From: Rhodamnia argentea
Lineage: Eukaryota > Streptophyta > Magnoliopsida > Myrtales > Myrtaceae
Assembly (NCBI RefSeq): GCF_020921035.1
Contig: NC_063150.1
Location: 6,944,001-7,008,000, forward strand
Length of the DNA stretch: 64,000 nucleotides
Reading direction: 5' to 3'
Shown here: piece by piece, positions 21,175-32,673 of the stretch
Position numbering within the stretch: the stretch's first letter is position 1
Layout: every line of letters starts with the position of its first letter
The notes under the pieces: model-generated
Database searches by the model: none
What the model saw: only the letters and a program-made list of their open reading frames with translations
What the model was told of the DNA's origin: nothing
Translations under genes and position numbers: made by a program

Positions 21175-21503
21175 GGGCTTGGGCCGACTCAGTAGAAGCC
21201 CGTCAGCAAGCGGCAGTGGCCCGGCCCAAAGAGTCTCCATGGGATTGCGAGAGCCCGGCGGCCTGTGAGATCGATCGCTCGCTCGCGTCCCACGGTGACT
21301 CTTCTTCTTCTTCCCCTCTCTCTCGTCTCTCCAGACCGTCAGCTACTCTGCCACAACGAAAAACCCTAATCGCTTCCGGTTCGATCGATCAGCCGATCAA
21401 CCACCTCCTCCGCCACCTCCTTCCATGTCGCGCTGCTCGATTTCGCAGATGGCTCTCTCTAGCGCTGCCGAATAGAGCCCGAATCCCTATTTTCTAGAGA
21501 GAG
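21175..21503 (+). promoter_or_regulatory. BRIP promoter/5' UTR with telo-box and TGGGCY motifs
   Basis: AAACCCTAA (telo-box) at 21361-21369 and TGGGCTTGGGCC near 21,176-21,187 lie upstream of the start codon. Both are typical of constitutively expressed, growth-linked plant genes. The two duplicated relics at about 1550 and 4870 have lost the exact telo-box. Confidence 0.55.
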
Positions 21504-21790
21504 ATGGAGGAGGCGAAATCGTCGGCGCACCACCAGCAACAGCAGCAGCAACAACAGCAACTGCTGATGCAACACCACCAGCATCAGCAGCAACAGCAGC
21601 AGCAACAACAGCAGTTCCTGCTCCTCCAGCAGCTGCAGAAGCAGCAGCAGCAGGCGGCCGCCATGTCACGGTTCCCGTCCAACATCGACGTGCACCTCCG
21701 CCCTCCGGGGCTGCCCCACCGCCCGATCCAGCAGAACCCTAGCGTCTCCGCCCCTAATTTGCAGCACCAACAGCAACAGCAGCAACAACG

Positions 21791-21823
<33 letters not shown>

Positions 21824-23691
21824 GGAGCAGCAGCAGCAACAGCAGCAGCAATTGCAGCAGCAGCAGCAGAAAGTGATTCGACCGGGGAATCAGGTGGAAT
21901 TGCAGATGGCGTACCAGGACGCCTGGCGTGTTTGTCACCCGGACTTCAAGCGCCCTTTCTCTTCTCTCGAGGACGCCTGCGAGAGGTTGTCCTCTCTCTC
22001 TCTCTCGTTGGTCGAGAATTTCTGTTGTTCTTGTTTTTTTTTTTTTGTCGGAATTCTGCTGTTCTTGTTTTGAAGTAGTTCTTTTGTATGGGAAAGTTGA
22101 TGAGAAGAAAAGGAGACTGCCCGAGCAAGGAAAGTAATTTTTACTACGATGCAGTAGAGATAGCACCTTGCTCAAGAGATTAGTTAGTTGCGATGGTGAA
22201 CCAAACACGAATTTGACTCGACTGTAAATTACACTTTTGGTGGAGCTTTAGTTGAGACTCCAATCCAAGCAGGTTTTTTTTCCACACATTAGTGACATTT
22301 GATGTTGAATGATCAATCTATAGTTCAATCAATCTGGGCACGAGCTGTCTTTAGTAAATTATCAATGAAATTTTGCTGTTTTTAGTGGATCATGTTCGCA
22401 TCCTTGCTTCCTTTAGCATGGGAAAATGCCGAAAAGAGGTGGATTCAGTATTGGTTGCTTAGCAAGAGCTGGTGTTTTGCTTTAGATATGAATCCTCGTG
22501 TTGTTTCTGGTCTGTTCTGCTGTCTTTTGTTCAGCCATAGTTCTCAAGTTTCTCGTGTTAGGAACTTCAATAGTCAGGATAATGGGGGAGAACCTTTGGT
22601 GGGTAGTATATATGGACAGTGTCTTTTTTTTTTCGGTCGGAGTATATATGGACAGTGTCAAGCAGTGCAATTTAGATATGAATCCTCGTGTTGCTTCTGG
22701 TCTGTTTGCTGTCTTTTGTTCAGCCATAATTCTCTAGTTTCTCATGTTAGGAACTTCGATAGTTAGGATAATGGAGGATTATATGTGGCTACCTTTGGTG
22801 GGTAGTAGATAAATGGACAGTGTCAGGAGCAGTGCAGGAGAGTTTGCTGTTCAGGCAGCTAGGCATTAGGATGGACTTGCATATTCTTGCTTAAGGAGAT
22901 ACGGCCTTACTTGGTGATGCCCAAACATGGTATACCTCTAGTAAAACTGTCCGAATGTTTACCATGAATTCGAGTACCGATGTCTGATTACAAGTAGCTG
23001 CTTTAGTTTTCAGGCTTGGTCATTAATCCTTTCTCTGTGTTGCAGGTTACTGCCTTACCATGTGATAGCGGATTATGAGGCCGAGGAAGACGATAGAATC
23101 CTCGATTCTGACACAACAGGTCAGATGCCTTCTCGTTCACAGCAATGGGATCATAACATTGCTGCCAAAGTAGCAGAGTTTACTTCGACATTTGAGAAAC
23201 AGGCCCTTGCTTTCAACATAATAACTCGGAAGCGAGCTTTTGGAGAGTTTCGCTCAGAGGAGAGGTTGATGATTGAGCAATTTCTTTTTCAAGAGGAAAA
23301 ACGGGCAATGCTGGAATTGAGGGCTGAAATCGAGTCGAGAGAGAAGGCTGGGAGGGAGGCTCATGAGGCCCAGTTGCGCATGGCGGCGATGGCACAGGCA
23401 GAGCAAGCTAGAGTTGGGTCACAGGCTCATGTGGACATGATGGCTCGAGGCCCTATAAGGGCAAATGCTCGAGGATCTCAAGACAATGATATTCCTATGA
23501 ATCACGACTTGGAGGAGCAGGAAAAGGGTGTTAACCCAGACGACATGATGAATGGGTGGGCAAATAATGGACAGAAAGACGATAAGGAGCCATCTGAAGA
23601 TTTCTTAAACGATGAGGAGACTGAAAATGGTGAAACGGGCGTGCAGAGCGATTGGCGTGAAGTTGGCGAATTCGATTTAAATGCTAGATAA
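21504..23691 (+). CDS. BRIP1/BRIP2-like GLTSCR-domain subunit of the SWI/SNF (BAS) complex
   Basis: Two exons, 21504-21985 and 23046-23691, joined GAGAG|GTTACTG with a GT...AG intron, give 375 residues. The N-terminus is glutamine-rich (about residues 11-125). The conserved GLTSCR-type block runs across the junction: LQMAYQDAW, FKRPFSSLEDACERLLPYHV and ADYEAEEDDRILDSD, then a helical, charged region (KRAFGEFRSEERLMIEQFL) and an acidic tail. In Arabidopsis, BRIP1/2 bind bromodomain subunits of SWI/SNF and act in nuclear chromatin remodelling; I transfer that role by homology. The conserved block is intact. It is followed tail-to-tail by the APO gene. Fragments of its 5' end occur at 1240 and 4580. 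Confidence 0.9.
21532..21875 (+). repeat. CAG/CAA glutamine-codon tracts in BRIP exon 1
   Basis: Mixed CAG/CAA runs encode three glutamine blocks with scattered H and L, broken by a conserved non-Q segment (about 21,660-21,760). Mixed codon use usually limits slippage, but length polymorphism between individuals is likely. Confidence 0.9.
22481..22830. repeat. Tandem duplication in the BRIP intron, period about 190 bp
   Basis: Units start TTTAGATATGAATCCTCGTG at 22481 and 22671 and share CTGTCTTTTGTTCAGCCATA and GGTGGGTAGTA, with minor differences. The repeat lies wholly within the intron (21986-23045), so it does not touch the protein. Confidence 0.9.
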
Positions 23692-24594
23692 ACGTGGACG
23701 AGAAGGTCTTGTTGTAGCATTCTTTTGCTGATATGATGTATTCTTGCAGGAAGAATGCCTTGGTTGGTAAACGCGGCCATTTCTGGCTTCTCTTTCTGGG
23801 TTCGTTTTGCAACTTCTAGGCTCATGTTTCATCCGTCAGACGGTCGTGGGTCGTTTTCTTCGTCTACTTTTTCGATTCTGCCTCTTTTTCTTAATTTTGA
23901 GAAGCGGGGAGTGACTACAAAATGACTTCATGCTTCCAACATTCGTCGACAACTGGTAACATAGGCAGTTAAAAAACTCACTTGATTATTCAGTAAATAA
24001 TCCACGATTCGTTGACGCTTTAAACCAAACGTTTCGGCAAATAACTACTTGCCCATTCTAAACCCCTTTTGGATGTAGAAAGTTTAGCCCGCTTGATTAA
24101 TCCGTTGCTCGTGCCCACACTTTGTAGATTGACTGCGCAATGTCATACGATTACACACTTTTTTCAATTTTCTTTGCAGGGCTTGTTGCCGGATTGGGGA
24201 ATCTTTTGGGTTTAATTGACTGGTCATTTATACATCTTATATTTGTTTTTTCCGGTGAGATTGATCTGTAGTGAAAGCTGTAACTGAAATAACTGTCTTC
24301 GAGTCTAGCTTTATCATGGCCATTGAAAGGCCCGTCGTCTACCTCAGCCTTCCATGTTTCCCAGAGTGATAAATAAACCAGGGACGCTATGCAAGTTTGA
24401 GATCCTTCGTCCAATCTCATCAATGGAACATTAGTACCTTCGTTCCCACTTCACATCCCATTACACCATTCGCTTCAGTGAACAAGACTCATTCCAATAT
24501 ATAACCAATGGCAATTCTCGGATCAGCGGACTCACACCCCTTCCCATTCCAAACACAGTTCCTGCCCGAAGCTCATAAATAAACATCAATGTCT
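23692..24594. other. Convergent 3' intergenic region between BRIP and APO genes
   Basis: About 900 bp holding both 3' UTRs. Parts near 24,290-24,420 and 24,500-24,594 are the source of the relics in blocks A and B. No further gene seen. Confidence 0.6.
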
Positions 24595-27115
24595 TCAAAC
24601 GACCAGTCTTTCTTCATCCAAGTCAGGCACAGCTACGTCTTCTCGCATTACACCAGCGTATTTCTCTCCTATCCGTGCCCCGGCCTGTGCACAAAGTTCC
24701 ACAACTGCAGGCAACATCCCGTAATACCTCTTTAGACCATTTACCAGCGGCTCGCCCCCATGCCTGTCTCTGACATGCCACACATAAACTGGAGGGACCA
24801 TATCCCCAACCGTTGCCTCCTGCCAAGCATGCTGCCCATCCCTCATCTGGTGCTTGTGAGCGTAGCAGTTCCTTACTCTGTGGCCCCTGGGCCCGACTTG
24901 CACCTCCGAACAATATCCGCAAGTTTGGACAGAGTACTTCTCCATCAGTCTCGCTGCTCCTGAACACATCTTCTCCCAGGCTTCCAAGCCTCGCGAAGCA
25001 ACACCTACCGGATTAAATAGTTCAATTATAAATGAACCTAAACTAGGGGTGGGGGCCTGAAACAGTTGAAAGAAGATCTGAAAAAATGAGAAAGATAAAC
25101 AAACAAGAAAATACGCAACAGACAAGGAAGTATGAAGGGCATGTCTCTCCAAATTCATTTCCTATTTTGTTTAGGGCCTGTTTACAATGTAAAAATTCAA
25201 GTGAGATCTGAAGAATCATGAGGAATTTGAAGTTTGAGCTTATCTGTTGCTTTCTTTTAGGGATATGAAAGCACATGATTTATCAATTCCTAATAGTGAG
25301 AATCATACAATTTGACAGAAATTGGGTGTATGCTATTCTTCCTTCTGGATACGTACATAGTATTATTCCATTTGTAGTTTGTACTTGAACAAGCCAGTCC
25401 ACAATCACGAGATTCCGCAATTCAAGAATATTACTTGAAATTCAACATGTTCATGGAGTTTCCTTTACTCTGGACCAGGCAATTATGCTCCATTTCTACT
25501 TTGACGAGAATATACACGTTCACTTGTTCAATTGTGCAAGAAAACTATGGTTCTTGAAATCCAACAAATTTCATGTTTTAAACTCCAGCTCAGGCACATT
25601 ACGTAACAGAACCAGTAGAATATGAGCAGACAAAACAGACCTTGAATGTCATCAGGTTTGAAGTCTGGCAAGTTTTCTCTGCTTGGCTGCCTTCTGCTCC
25701 AAAACCCATGTGTGTTGATGCCTTGCCCACGTAAATCATCTTTGGGAAACCTACGCTCATAATCGACGATCCTACCTGCAACATTGTAGACAGGAAATTT
25801 TCTCCTCCTCGTGGGGTATTCTGGAATGTCAATGCCAGCTTGAACACATAATTCGACAATTGCTGGGATCCGATCAACTTGAAGCCGCTCGTTGTGTGAA
25901 ACGGCCCTCCCAACCCAATCGTATAAATGGAAAGATTCAACGACAGGCAAGATGTGTTTCATGCCCCCGCGTTTCCAACTATGCTCTTTGTATGACAGAG
26001 CCCCAGCGTTGCAAGTTTTAATCCGGTGTGGTGGACTACCAATATGAACTTCTCCGCACAAGCTGAATATGAAGGAAAACAATATTGGCAAACTTAATAA
26101 AACTGAAAAATAAATTCTGATAATTTAAAATGATGAATTCTAATTACTATCAAATCAATTAGTTTTTGTGAATGTACTAAGTAACCTCATCCTTACTAAA
26201 CACATGAGTGCATTTTCACTTAATGGAATCTTTTAAGTTAATCTTAATTAGGGTTATCAACCGACTTAATGTCATCAAGTTCTGAATTTCAAATTTCCGG
26301 CACTTCATTGGGCTATCAAGCATGCCCTAAGAACTAGTCTCAAAGAATCAAGTCTATGCAGCATAATTTAAATTCATCACAGCAATCACTATGAAAGCAC
26401 ATGACCTACTACCCAATGCTGGACCCAGGTTATGATGATAGGAAGGTGAGTCAAAAACACTTGAAGAAAAGTTGAAGGGGGTGAGAGCTTGGATACGAAG
26501 TCGAGTTCCTTCTGCAGACACAGCATTAAGATTCCTGATGGAAAAATGTTGGGCACCAAGGCTGATTATCTTTAAAAACTGATGTAATTCATTTTGAGAT
26601 GTTTTTATTGTCTGTTCAGCCTAGTTTGCTTAATCCGCAATTTATGGCTGCATATCAGCCATTAACCAACTAAAAGTTCACGAGGTTAAATTGGGCACCA
26701 GAATGATTCCACAGCCTTTTCCTTTTTACCTGCATGTATAAATAGGGATGCTTTTAGCAACTGCTGACACACAAGTGAATAGTTCAGTCCTGGAATTATA
26801 TACTTCATGAGCAACTGGAACCAATTCCTTAACCAACAATCCGTTATCGGGAGCCTTCAAAGCAATCTCCTGTACTGTCTGCCTGTGCGTCTTCACCAAC
26901 CGAGCTTCTCGCTTCAGTTTGTTAACACTAGTCACCATTGGCTTCCGATCTTGCTTTGTAAGCTTTCTAGGTAGGTCTACGCTTATCGACGTACTTGAGT
27001 ATGCACAAGATAGAAGCTTCTTATTGTCCTCGCCAATCAAGTTAGCCGCAGTCTCTCCAGTAATCCTCACATATAGACCAAGACCGAAAGAGTTCTGGAT
27101 TCGTCTGCGCCACAT
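24595..27115 (-). CDS. APO3-like organellar RNA-binding protein (two APO domains)
   Basis: Exons by my reading: 27115-26730, 26062-25641 and 25004-24595, all GT-AG, giving 405 residues; Arabidopsis APO3 is of similar size. The N-terminus (MWRRRIQNSFGLG...) is basic and Ser/Ala-rich, like a mitochondrial presequence. APO domain 1 runs from about residue 85 with CSLCGEVHIGSPPHRIKTCN and HSWKRGG. APO domain 2, in exon 3, has CGYCSEVQVGPRGHRVRNC and DGQHAWQ. The paired C-x2-C...H...C patterns are the family's metal-binding motifs. APO proteins promote splicing of group II introns in organelles. APO3 versus APO4 is decided here only by length and by the PVAHEV and VESFHLYD wording, so treat the subgroup as likely. 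Confidence 0.88.
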
Positions 27116-28732
27116 TGCTTTGGCAAAAAAGCAAGCTTAACTCCTGAGATATCTGCACTAGAAAAACGATGTAGAGAGGATAATATAGGTTCAGAAAGAC
27201 ATCAAAGTACAGTCTATTATTTACATAACCTCTAATGCTTCGAGCAAGCTTCGATGGAGTCATTGAAACCAGGAGCACAGATATTACGGGAGGCATTAGA
27301 TAATCACTTCCTATGGTTCCGAGAGTTTCACAATCAATTAACAAGAATTAGAAAAATAACCACATAAAAGATAAGGAAAATTGAAAAAGGAAAAAGGAAT
27401 CATAGAAAAAGCCAAGAGAGAACTTTAAGCCTGTCCAAGTAAAACTATGGTCCTGAAAGTGCGGTCGGATTCTCAGTGAAAGAATATCCGGTGTGAATTA
27501 GGAAGAGAAGCGTTAAAGCCCAAAAGATCTCAACAGAGATTGTAGTTCGCCAAACTAGTCAGGCTTTAGACAATTGGGATATTCAAACCGCAATCTCGAC
27601 ATTGTAGAGCCTGTGCAACTCACCATTCATCATCTTGAAGCGTGAAACCAGCACGGTCCATTAGGATTAACTGAATCCGGGGCAATCCGAAATCTGAACT
27701 CGAAACCAACCGGGTTCTTTCGTAGTACGACCACAAAAGGCATACCTGTTTTGGCTAACTAAAGTCAGGTAGACATTTGCGCAAACAGTTGGCGGGCATC
27801 GTTTGGGTCCCTCGGAATTGCTAAGAGCAGCTCACCTCCCTCACTTCACCTTCTGAAATCGCTCCATCGTTTAGTCGATTGATGGGGTTCGGATTCAACG
27901 AGTGATTGGCCTGGACTTGGAAGCATGAAACCGATCAGCCAATTGAAAGCGAAGCCATTAATACGCTTCGCATTCCAGAGGCAGCTCCCTCCCTACCCGT
28001 AACTCGAAAACCCAACGCTTGCTTTGCTTGCACGTGCCATATTTGATGGAATGGTGAAGTGTGCGAGAAAAGTACAAGAAAATATAATAGCCTTTTCCTG
28101 GATACTGTACGCAATATGAAGGAATAAAAATTGAGATAAAGTATTTTTTTCCGTCTTGTTCTTTATTTTTTCCACTAAGCACGTCAACATAGAAGAATAA
28201 TAATAATTATTCTCTTTTTTATATAAAAAAAATAGAAGAAGATATTTGGAAGAAGAATTTAAATTATTACCATGTAAATTTCAATTGACATTTAGTCGCA
28301 CCAAATTAAAAAGGTTCAAAATTGCTTTGGATAGAGTGTACCACTTCCTCCTTTTGTCTCATTTCCTCTTCCCTCTATTCCCATTCTCATTCATCTCATA
28401 TCATGCCCAAAGTACTATTCTAAGTGTTCTTGTTTGAACTCAATCCTCCTCTTTGCAATTCTTTCTTTTGGACATACATGCTAAGGCGGATCACGACCTA
28501 TGTGGATGTGCCGGTTCACGTGTCACTGGACTTTAGCCGTCGAGCCGACATGTCATGCGTATAATGAAGTACATGAATTCTCCAAACTGTAGACAAATAA
28601 AACGGTACTTTGATGTACAAAATACGAACCAAAGTAGTATAGACACACAGGAATACAGAACTATATATCAGAGTCCACAATATGACAGAACCCAGACGCC
28701 ATACAGATTTCTGCAGAAGCAGAGAAGGGAAC
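27116..28732. other. Spacer: APO 5' region and USP 3' flank
   Basis: APO lies on the minus strand with its 5' end at 27115, so the first several hundred bases are its promoter and 5' UTR. The stretch 28,130-28,440 is AT-rich. No other gene recognised. Confidence 0.5.
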
Positions 28733-30451
28733 TCAGTGTTTAGTCTTGGGCTTCTTCACGATCATCACGGTGCAATGAGCATGGTGAGCACAGTAGTCAC
28801 TCACGCTACCTAAGACAGCCCTGCAAGAGTGTACACTAGATTCATCAATATTCAAGCGGCACAAAGTCAAAATGCTGCGGAGAGTCATATGGCGAACATT
28901 GGAAGTGATACGCCCCTAGAGTAGCAGAATTCTGGCTCGCAAAAGAGGAACAGATGGAATTCTCGCCCGCTTAGATAACCATTGGCCCTAACAATAACAG
29001 TAGCAACCCACAAATTTCTGTCTTACGAAATCATGTTCTCTGATGCCACTTTCCTGCTTCTTACCTTAAAAGGTTTGTACTTTTGCCCAGTAAAATGAAA
29101 CGGCGAATTGTTAGGACTAGTTTGCATGTCCAACATTCGCTCCACTCATTCCTCCTCGAGCTAAATGCGATGTTTAGTAAGCAATTTGATCTAGTACGTT
29201 GCCAATACAGTAATCCGCAAGTATCAAGACCGGCGACTATGGAATAACTTATTGGATGTCATTTGCCAATTCGAACACTTCATCTAAGAACTGAACATTG
29301 CGTAAGTTGAAATTTATTTCCCCATGGTCCGCCGGGTGCAGCAAAATATCAACTTGGAAAAGCTTAAAGTTAGCCCCAATCAGACCTTCGCATCAATCGC
29401 AGGAGATAGAGGCAAGTATAGAACAGAGGTACCCTAGTCATGAGCTTTGTTAATTAAGTAGATGTACCTTTTTATGGCTCCATAACCATGGCTTCCAACT
29501 ACCAGAATTGAGGCATGGTGTTTTTCAACAGCATCGCAAAGAACATTCCTCGCATCGCCTTCCACCACTTCAATTGTCACATCATGAACCTAAAATGCAA
29601 GTTGAGAAAAAGAAAACATTGAAACATGATGAAATCTAACGCAGTATTTCCACAGATTGACGAAAAACGCAATCTTTTGACAGCATAAATCACATCCTAC
29701 ATTTCGACAAGAAACAGCTACATCTTTTAAGCATATGACAATTGTTCATTGCCGATGTTGGATTCCAATGATATCAGAAATTACATTTGTCTGAATGGCC
29801 TCTAAGCGATAAACAACCAATCAGCAATTGACGAGACCAACGTGGCTTCGTAGTAATACTAGACAAAACTCGAAATCAATATATAGCCATGGAATCATCT
29901 AAGGATATGTGCGCCAACGCTCTGTGTACTTACCGATTTACTCGTGCAAAGTTCCTTGGCTTTTTCCACAACTCTCGCGGCTCTCCTCTTCAAATCAGCT
30001 TCCACGACCGGAAATACTTCAGCAGCTCCTGAACAATCACATACAGCAAACCTCTCATGTTAGCAAAACACACCTCAACGAATCCAACGACAAGAGAAAG
30101 CCCAACAAGCCAAGCTGCAAAAGCACCAAATGAGTACAGCCTCCAGACCTAAAAGAACAGAACTAAGCGAAACCCTCACAGTCCACAAGCGTAGCAATCA
30201 AGCGAAACAGCCGAAAAGCGGCGAATCGAAGGGGTAAACGCCAACGTGGAATCAGAGGCCGTACCGGGTCCAACGAGGCCGACGGCGGAGGAAGCGGAGG
30301 CTTTCGCGTGGACGACGATGAGCTTGAACGGAGAATCGGGCATCGAGGGAGCGAAAAAGTGGTCGATCGTCCACTCGAGCGCGTGGACGCCGTAGTCGCT
30401 CTCGTCGACTCCGACCACCATCACTTGCTTCTCGGACGCCGACGCCGCCAT
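28733..30451 (-). CDS. Universal stress protein (UspA family), single domain
   Basis: Exons 30451-30265, 30028-29934, 29589-29468 and 28820-28733, all GT-AG and closing in frame, give 163 residues. The fold is clear: an MVVGVDESDYGVHALEW first strand and helix, a KLIVVHA second strand, and the ATP-binding loop GSHGYGAIKRAVLGSVS (the G-2x-G-9x-GS pattern) split by the last intron, ending MIVKKPKTKH. USPs of this type are small cytosolic nucleotide-binding proteins linked to hypoxia, drought and other stresses. A frame continues upstream of the chosen ATG, but MAASASEKQ is the conserved plant start. ACGT-core promoter elements lie just upstream. Confidence 0.92.
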
Positions 30452-30632
30452 GAGAGCTTCGCCTTCGATCGGCGATCTTCGATCACGCTCGTCACTGAAA
30501 AGCACAGAAGCAGACGGAAATGTAGCGATCTCTTCTAGCCTCGCGAGTGGGGCGGAGAGGGAGAGGTTGAAAGTTAAGTATTCTCGCGAGAGAGAGGGTG
30601 GAAGCAACCAGAGAGAAGTGACACGGAACGAC

Positions 30633-30725
30633 GACGTGGCATTTGTCCATTCGTGGTGAGAAGATATGCACCGCCAAGTGGAAGGAAAGAGCGAGTTTGA
30701 CTCTTAGACGTGGGACGACACGTGG
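30633..30725 (-). promoter_or_regulatory. ABRE/G-box-like cluster upstream of USP
   Basis: GACGTGGC (30633-30640), GACGTGG (30707-30713) and CACGTGG (30719-30725) lie 180-275 bp upstream of the USP start codon. Such ACGT cores are bZIP-binding and fit stress or ABA control. Function is inferred. Confidence 0.45.
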
Positions 30726-31379
30726 ACGCAATATTAATTATTAACTTCTTGATTTGTACTTTTCAAAACGGTATTTATCTCTAGTATGTAAGTCCTTAAT
30801 CTTCTATTATAGGGCCAATGTAAGGTCACGCATAGCGTGGCATATTTCTCTTGGAACTTTCTCATGGAGCATAATTGATTTTCTTATAGCTTTACCAATA
30901 ATCTGAAAAACATATGTTTGTATGCCCACATTCAATGAGTATTCCTCCCACGCTAGCAGATATTATAGATATAGCATAAAATAAGTAACTGATGTGGTAT
31001 TATGCGATCTCTGTAACTATGATTCTATCTGTACCTAAACCGTTATTAGTCACGTTATTTTCTACCATCTTTTTACCAATTATCTTCTCTTTCCGTTAAT
31101 CTCAATTTTGCATCGCGTTTCAACAACATTGTGCCTACTTTCATCTCTTCTTCCCTCTTCTCGCTTCTCCAATGCTGTATCTCTACAGATGATTGGTGCA
31201 CATGCATCTATGAGTAGACCCGATATTAGTTTGGCTATGCACTTGGTTAGTTAATTCAAGCGATTACCTTATCTCCAAGCCGTCCAACATATATATATAT
31301 ATATTAGTCTTTAGCTGAGACATCCACCCATGGATTGCTCATTAAGCGGTGTTCTCTTGCTTTATTGATTGATTATGAG

Positions 31380-31760
31380 GATGCATATTGAGTTGGGTGC
31401 TCCGCTACTCAATGGTACATCTCACTGTTTTTGTTTTTAGGTGCCATGTAGTCCGTTTTATTATAGAGGCCGAGTATTGTGCTATTGCTTATCGTATTGT
31501 TGAGACTATTTCGATTCATTATTTACTTCAGCTCGAGGCCACTCTATTTTGCTTTCAACCTCGTGTCATGCTCGCACAAACACGTTGAGTTGGATTTTCA
31601 CTTTGTTGTTGAGTGCGCCGCTGCCGGCAATTTACGTGTTCGCTAGGTGTGTACATTGGATCGGACTAACAGACATCTTCACCACGAGACTACCTAGTCC
31701 GCGTCACATGCTATTGGGATATAATCTCTCGGTCGTTACACCTACTTCAAGTTGATGAGA
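31380..31760 (+). pseudogene. Copia retrotransposon RNase H remnant
   Basis: A decayed end of a Copia polyprotein. An EAEYCAIAYRIVETI segment (about 31,466) matches the RNase H AEAEYRA motif region. The frame then shifts to LTDIFTTRLPSPRHML (about 31,660) and a TPTSS end before TGA (about 31,755). The Gag, protease, integrase and reverse transcriptase parts were not seen nearby. An old, dead fragment. Confidence 0.75.
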
Positions 31761-32392
31761 AATATTAACGTGCATTTTTTTTTTTATGTATTATAGGGTC
31801 TTTATGCAATTATATATCTAATTGTACCCTCGTTGTAATTAAGCAACCCCTCTTCTTTGCGGATTTTGAGCTTGGAATCAAAATTGATGCACTTTGAGAA
31901 AGAACAAATTAAACAAAACCAAAAGAAGATTATAACGTGAGACTTTTTCCTCATTTACCTTGGTTTACACATATTCTACCGGGAAAAAACCGTGAGAGAA
32001 CTTAACTGAATACGTTTATATATAAGTTTGTACATTGTCAATACATAGATTGATGTCCAAGCAAGTCCCATTCATAGATTAAGACCATCACGAAAAACAT
32101 TGTTAAAATACTTTTGAGAGAAGGTTTTTATTAAAAAAAAAAAAAAAGTGAAAAAGCATCAGGAAAACGACAAGTATTTTAGATTAAAATGTATCACTAA
32201 GCCTATCTATTCGAATTACGTATCTATATTCAAATGACTTGAATACGTTTATAGATAAGTTAGTACAAAACTGTTTTCACTCTGATCTATGGACCATAAG
32301 GAAAACCATGTGCTGCCCACTATAGAAGCTACTTAATTGTAGCCGAGGATGGTAATCAACTACCGTTCATAATTTTATCATGATTATCGATA

Positions 32393-32673
32393 GACATAAA
32401 ATTAAGTCAAAAGTGAAGACATTCGACAGACAAACAGGCATCGATGCGCCATACCAAACGTCATCAAACCGGTTAAAACATTGTTAATAGTCCACCATCA
32501 ACGAAGGCCAATATCTCGAAAACTCTTCGTTACAGACATAGAATTAAGTCAAAAGTGAAGACATTCGTCAAACAAACAAGCATCGATGTGCCATGCCAAA
32601 CGTCAACAAACCGGTTAAAAACATTTTTAATAGTCCACCGTCGACGAAGGCCAATATCTCGAAAACTCTTCGT
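32393..32673. repeat. Tandem dimer, period 141 bp
   Basis: Two head-to-tail units start GACATA (32393 and 32534), sharing AATTAAGTCAAAAGTGAAGA, AACCGGTTAAAA and GGCCAATATCTCGAAAACTC. Divergence is small. No coding frame is shared. Confidence 0.9.

Noticed and set aside
21666..22208. Minus-strand frame with a long leucine run
   Set aside because: It is the antisense of the CAG/CAA glutamine tract of the BRIP gene.
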